From assembly GCF_021026295.1 (NCBI RefSeq), contig NZ_JAJNDA010000011.1:1-64000 (forward strand): a stretch of DNA of 64,000 nucleotides, given 5' to 3'. Below are positions 62,638 to 64,000 of the stretch, one piece after another (positions within the stretch are counted from its first letter, which is position 1; the number at the start of each line of letters is the position of its first letter). Source of the stretch: Actinomycetospora soli (GTDB lineage Bacteria; Actinomycetota; Actinomycetes; Mycobacteriales; Pseudonocardiaceae). The translations under genes and the position numbers were made by a program. The notes under the pieces were generated by a model. That model did no database searches and was not told the DNA's origin. It saw only the letters and a program-made list of their open reading frames with translations.

Positions 62638-63558
62638 TCAGACGATGACGCGCAGGGCGTCCGGCACCGCCGCGAACTCGACGTCGCTGCGCCGGCCCAG
62701 GTGGTCGCCGTCGACCTGGAGGTTCACCGGCTCCTCCGAGGTGATCCGCAGCGCGGACACGTCGTCGCGCCGGACCACCGAGGAGAGGCCCCGGAAACCC
62801 TCGGGCCGCAGGATCTGCCGGACGGTGCGCGCGATGGTCGGCAACCCGAGGTTGCACATCGCGAAGAACCCCAGCCCGCCGTCGAACGAGCAGCCCGGGT
62901 TGGTGCGCACCGCGTTGCCGCCGAGGTAGGTCCACGGGTCGGTGTTCGAGACGACGGCCATCTTCGCGCCCTCGACCGGGTCCTCGCCGGGGATCTCGAT
63001 CGTCAGCGACGGCGGGTTCGCGCGGGCCCGGGCCCAGCGGCGGATGGCGGTGTTCACGTAGCGGGTCGGGGTGACCTCCCGGCCGTCGCCGCGCGCCCGC
63101 TCCATGGCGGCGATGACGTCGGCGTCCCAGCCGAGGCCCGCGTTGAAGCTGAACCAGCGCTCGTCGGCCTTCCCGAGCCCCACCGTGCGGCTGCGACCCG
63201 CCGCGAGCGCGCCGAGGAGCTGGTGCGTGGCCTCCAGCGGGTCGCGGGGGGCGCCGAGGGCGCGGGCGAACACGTTGGCCGACCCGCCGGGCACCACACC
63301 GAGTGCCGGGACCCGGGGGTGCGGCCCGTCGACGAGCAGCCCGTTGAGGGCCTCGTTCACCGTGCCGTCGCCACCGAGCACCACGACCAGGTCGACGCCC
63401 TCGTCCTTCGCGCGGGAGGCCAGCTCCGCCGCGTGCCCGCGGTACCGGGTGGCCACCACCTCGAGCTTGAGCTCGCTCGCGAGGGCGTGGGCGATGACGT
63501 CGCGACCCGCTGCCGTGGTGGTGGTGGCCGAGGGATTGGCCACGAGCAGGGCGCGCAC
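62638..63558 (-). CDS. diacylglycerol kinase-family lipid kinase
   Basis: A 306-residue DAGK-catalytic/NAD-kinase-like lipid kinase: VRALLVANPSATTTTAAG, VVVLGGDGTVNEALNGLL (GGDGT signature), VVPGGSANVFARALGAP, FSFNAGLGWDADV, and a C-terminal SEEPVNLQVDGDHLG. It phosphorylates diacylglycerol, sphingosine-like or polyprenol lipids. TACGGT (63566-63571 reversed) is seven bases before GTG 63558; I prefer it to GTG 63567, which overlaps that element. Mycobacterial counterpart is near Rv3218. Divergent from the final gene. Confidence 0.92.
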   Translation of the reverse strand: MRALLVANPSATTTTAAGRDVIAHALASELKLEVVATRYRGHAAELASRAKDEGVDLVVVLGGDGTVNEALNGLLVDGPHPRVPALGVVPGGSANVFARALGAPRDPLEATHQLLGALAAGRSRTVGLGKADERWFSFNAGLGWDADVIAAMERARGDGREVTPTRYVNTAIRRWARARANPPSLTIEIPGEDPVEGAKMAVVSNTDPWTYLGGNAVRTNPGCSFDGGLGFFAMCNLGLPTIARTVRQILRPEGFRGLSSVVRRDDVSALRITSEEPVNLQVDGDHLGRRSDVEFAAVPDALRVIV

Positions 63559-63645
63559 GGCACTCACCGTAGCCCCGCACGGTGCGTGGTTGGGCCGGGC
63601 GTGGGGCACGGAACGCGCACGCCCGCGACGCCTACGCTGGAGTAC

Positions 63646-64000
63646 GTGCTGTCGACCTCGCCGCCCCGCTCCGTCGTGGTGGCCGCACTGGTCTGTGCGG
63701 CGCAGGGGGCAGCGCTGTTCGTCACCGGAGCCCTGCTCCTCGTGGTGCAGGGCACGCCGCAGGTGTGGGCGTTCGTGCTCCTGCTCGGCCTCGGGATCGG
63801 CGCGGCGGGCGTGGCGCTCGCCCGCGGCCACCGCGGCGCGCGTGGTCCCGTGGTCGTCGCGCAGCTGATCGGGCTCGGCGTGGCCTTCTACGCGGGCGTG
63901 ACCTCCGACCGCCCGGACCTCGGCGTCCCCCTCGCGATCGTGTGCGTCGGCGTGCTGGCGGGCGTGCTCACCCGGGCCGGACGGGACTGGGCGGAGCAGT
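63646..64000 (+). CDS. integral membrane protein, 3' end outside the window
   Basis: The frame runs off the right edge after 118 codons. It starts at GTG 63646, eight bases after a TACGCT hexamer (63633-63638), which fits a leaderless transcript. Four hydrophobic segments are visible (VVVAALVCAAQGAALFVTG, VWAFVLLLGLGIGAAGVAL, VVVAQLIGLGVAFYAGV, LAIVCVGVLAGVLTRAG) with short loops. It matches the position of the integral membrane gene Rv3217c. No function assigned. Confidence 0.75.
   Translation, partial: MLSTSPPRSVVVAALVCAAQGAALFVTGALLLVVQGTPQVWAFVLLLGLGIGAAGVALARGHRGARGPVVVAQLIGLGVAFYAGVTSDRPDLGVPLAIVCVGVLAGVLTRAGRDWAEQ

Overview
The window is chromosomal DNA from a very GC-rich actinobacterium, most likely Pseudonocardia or a close relative in the Pseudonocardiaceae. 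The evidence is the base composition, frequent GTG starts, two WhiB proteins, F420 and mycothiol-era regulators (SigR/RsrA), MtrAB-LpqB, and gene order. From memory, the order follows, in inverted and rearranged form, the M. tuberculosis block Rv3268 to Rv3217c: LCP and TIGR03089 proteins, rmlD-wbbL-manB, fbiBA, whiB2, the mannose genes, sahH-tmk-mtrAB-lpqB, comF-hpf-secA, a tgs gene, aroA-rsgA-SRAP, sigH-rshA, pdtaS, whiB1, and a diacylglycerol kinase. This is a core region with accessory insertions. I saw no CRISPR array, prophage, tRNA, rRNA or recognisable defence island.

Layout. 1-5500: tail of a DUF222/HNH gene, an F420-type luciferase-like oxidoreductase, a CGNR zinc-finger regulator, an acyl-CoA dehydrogenase, then TIGR03089 and LCP cell-wall genes on the minus strand. 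5700-15500: cell-wall sugar genes (rmlD, wbbL, GDP-mannose pyrophosphorylase), a DNA glycosylase, the F420 genes fbiA and fbiB with a NUDIX gene and a site-2 protease, and whiB2. 15600-26800: a giant membrane glycosyltransferase, then the mannose pathway operon (phosphomannomutase, Trm112-like, SIS isomerase, manA) and an amino-acid permease. 26798-27880: an IS481-family element inserted exactly in the stop codon of the permease. 27900-41770: acyl-CoA ligase, a probable SAH riboswitch ahead of ahcY, tmk, mtrA, mtrB, lpqB, comF, hpf and secA.

41800-42260: an intergenic array of short inverted motifs on a strict 32-bp period. 42300-52000: Rv3235-like protein, TrmH methyltransferase, wax ester/DGAT acyltransferase, two patatins, a domain-swapped photolyase-like protein, an SDR enzyme, phenolic acid decarboxylase with a DUF3237 partner, and a secreted lipase. 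52000-64000: rsgA, aroA, SRAP, a small hydrolase, an Xre/membrane pair, a lipoprotein, a TetR autorepressor, ybaK, sigR-rsrA with a SigR-type promoter, the 24-residue ribosomal protein bL37, the pdtaS sensor kinase, whiB1, a DAG kinase and a membrane protein cut by the window end.

How the genes work together. GDP-mannose and dTDP-rhamnose supply (manA, phosphomannomutase, pyrophosphorylase, rmlD) feeds envelope glycan assembly by wbbL, the large GT2 and the LCP ligase. FbiA/FbiB make the F420 that the first oxidoreductase should use. MtrAB-LpqB couples envelope state to cell-cycle transcription. SigR/RsrA and WhiB1/WhiB2 handle redox and developmental control. Many genes appear leaderless: a -10-like hexamer (A at position 2, T at position 6) lies 6-8 bases before the start codon, and I used this to choose several starts. 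Short repeats are unusually rich: three copies of a 52-bp dispersed element, two mirror-symmetric motif arrays, a 72-bp nested hairpin and an over-represented 14-mer.
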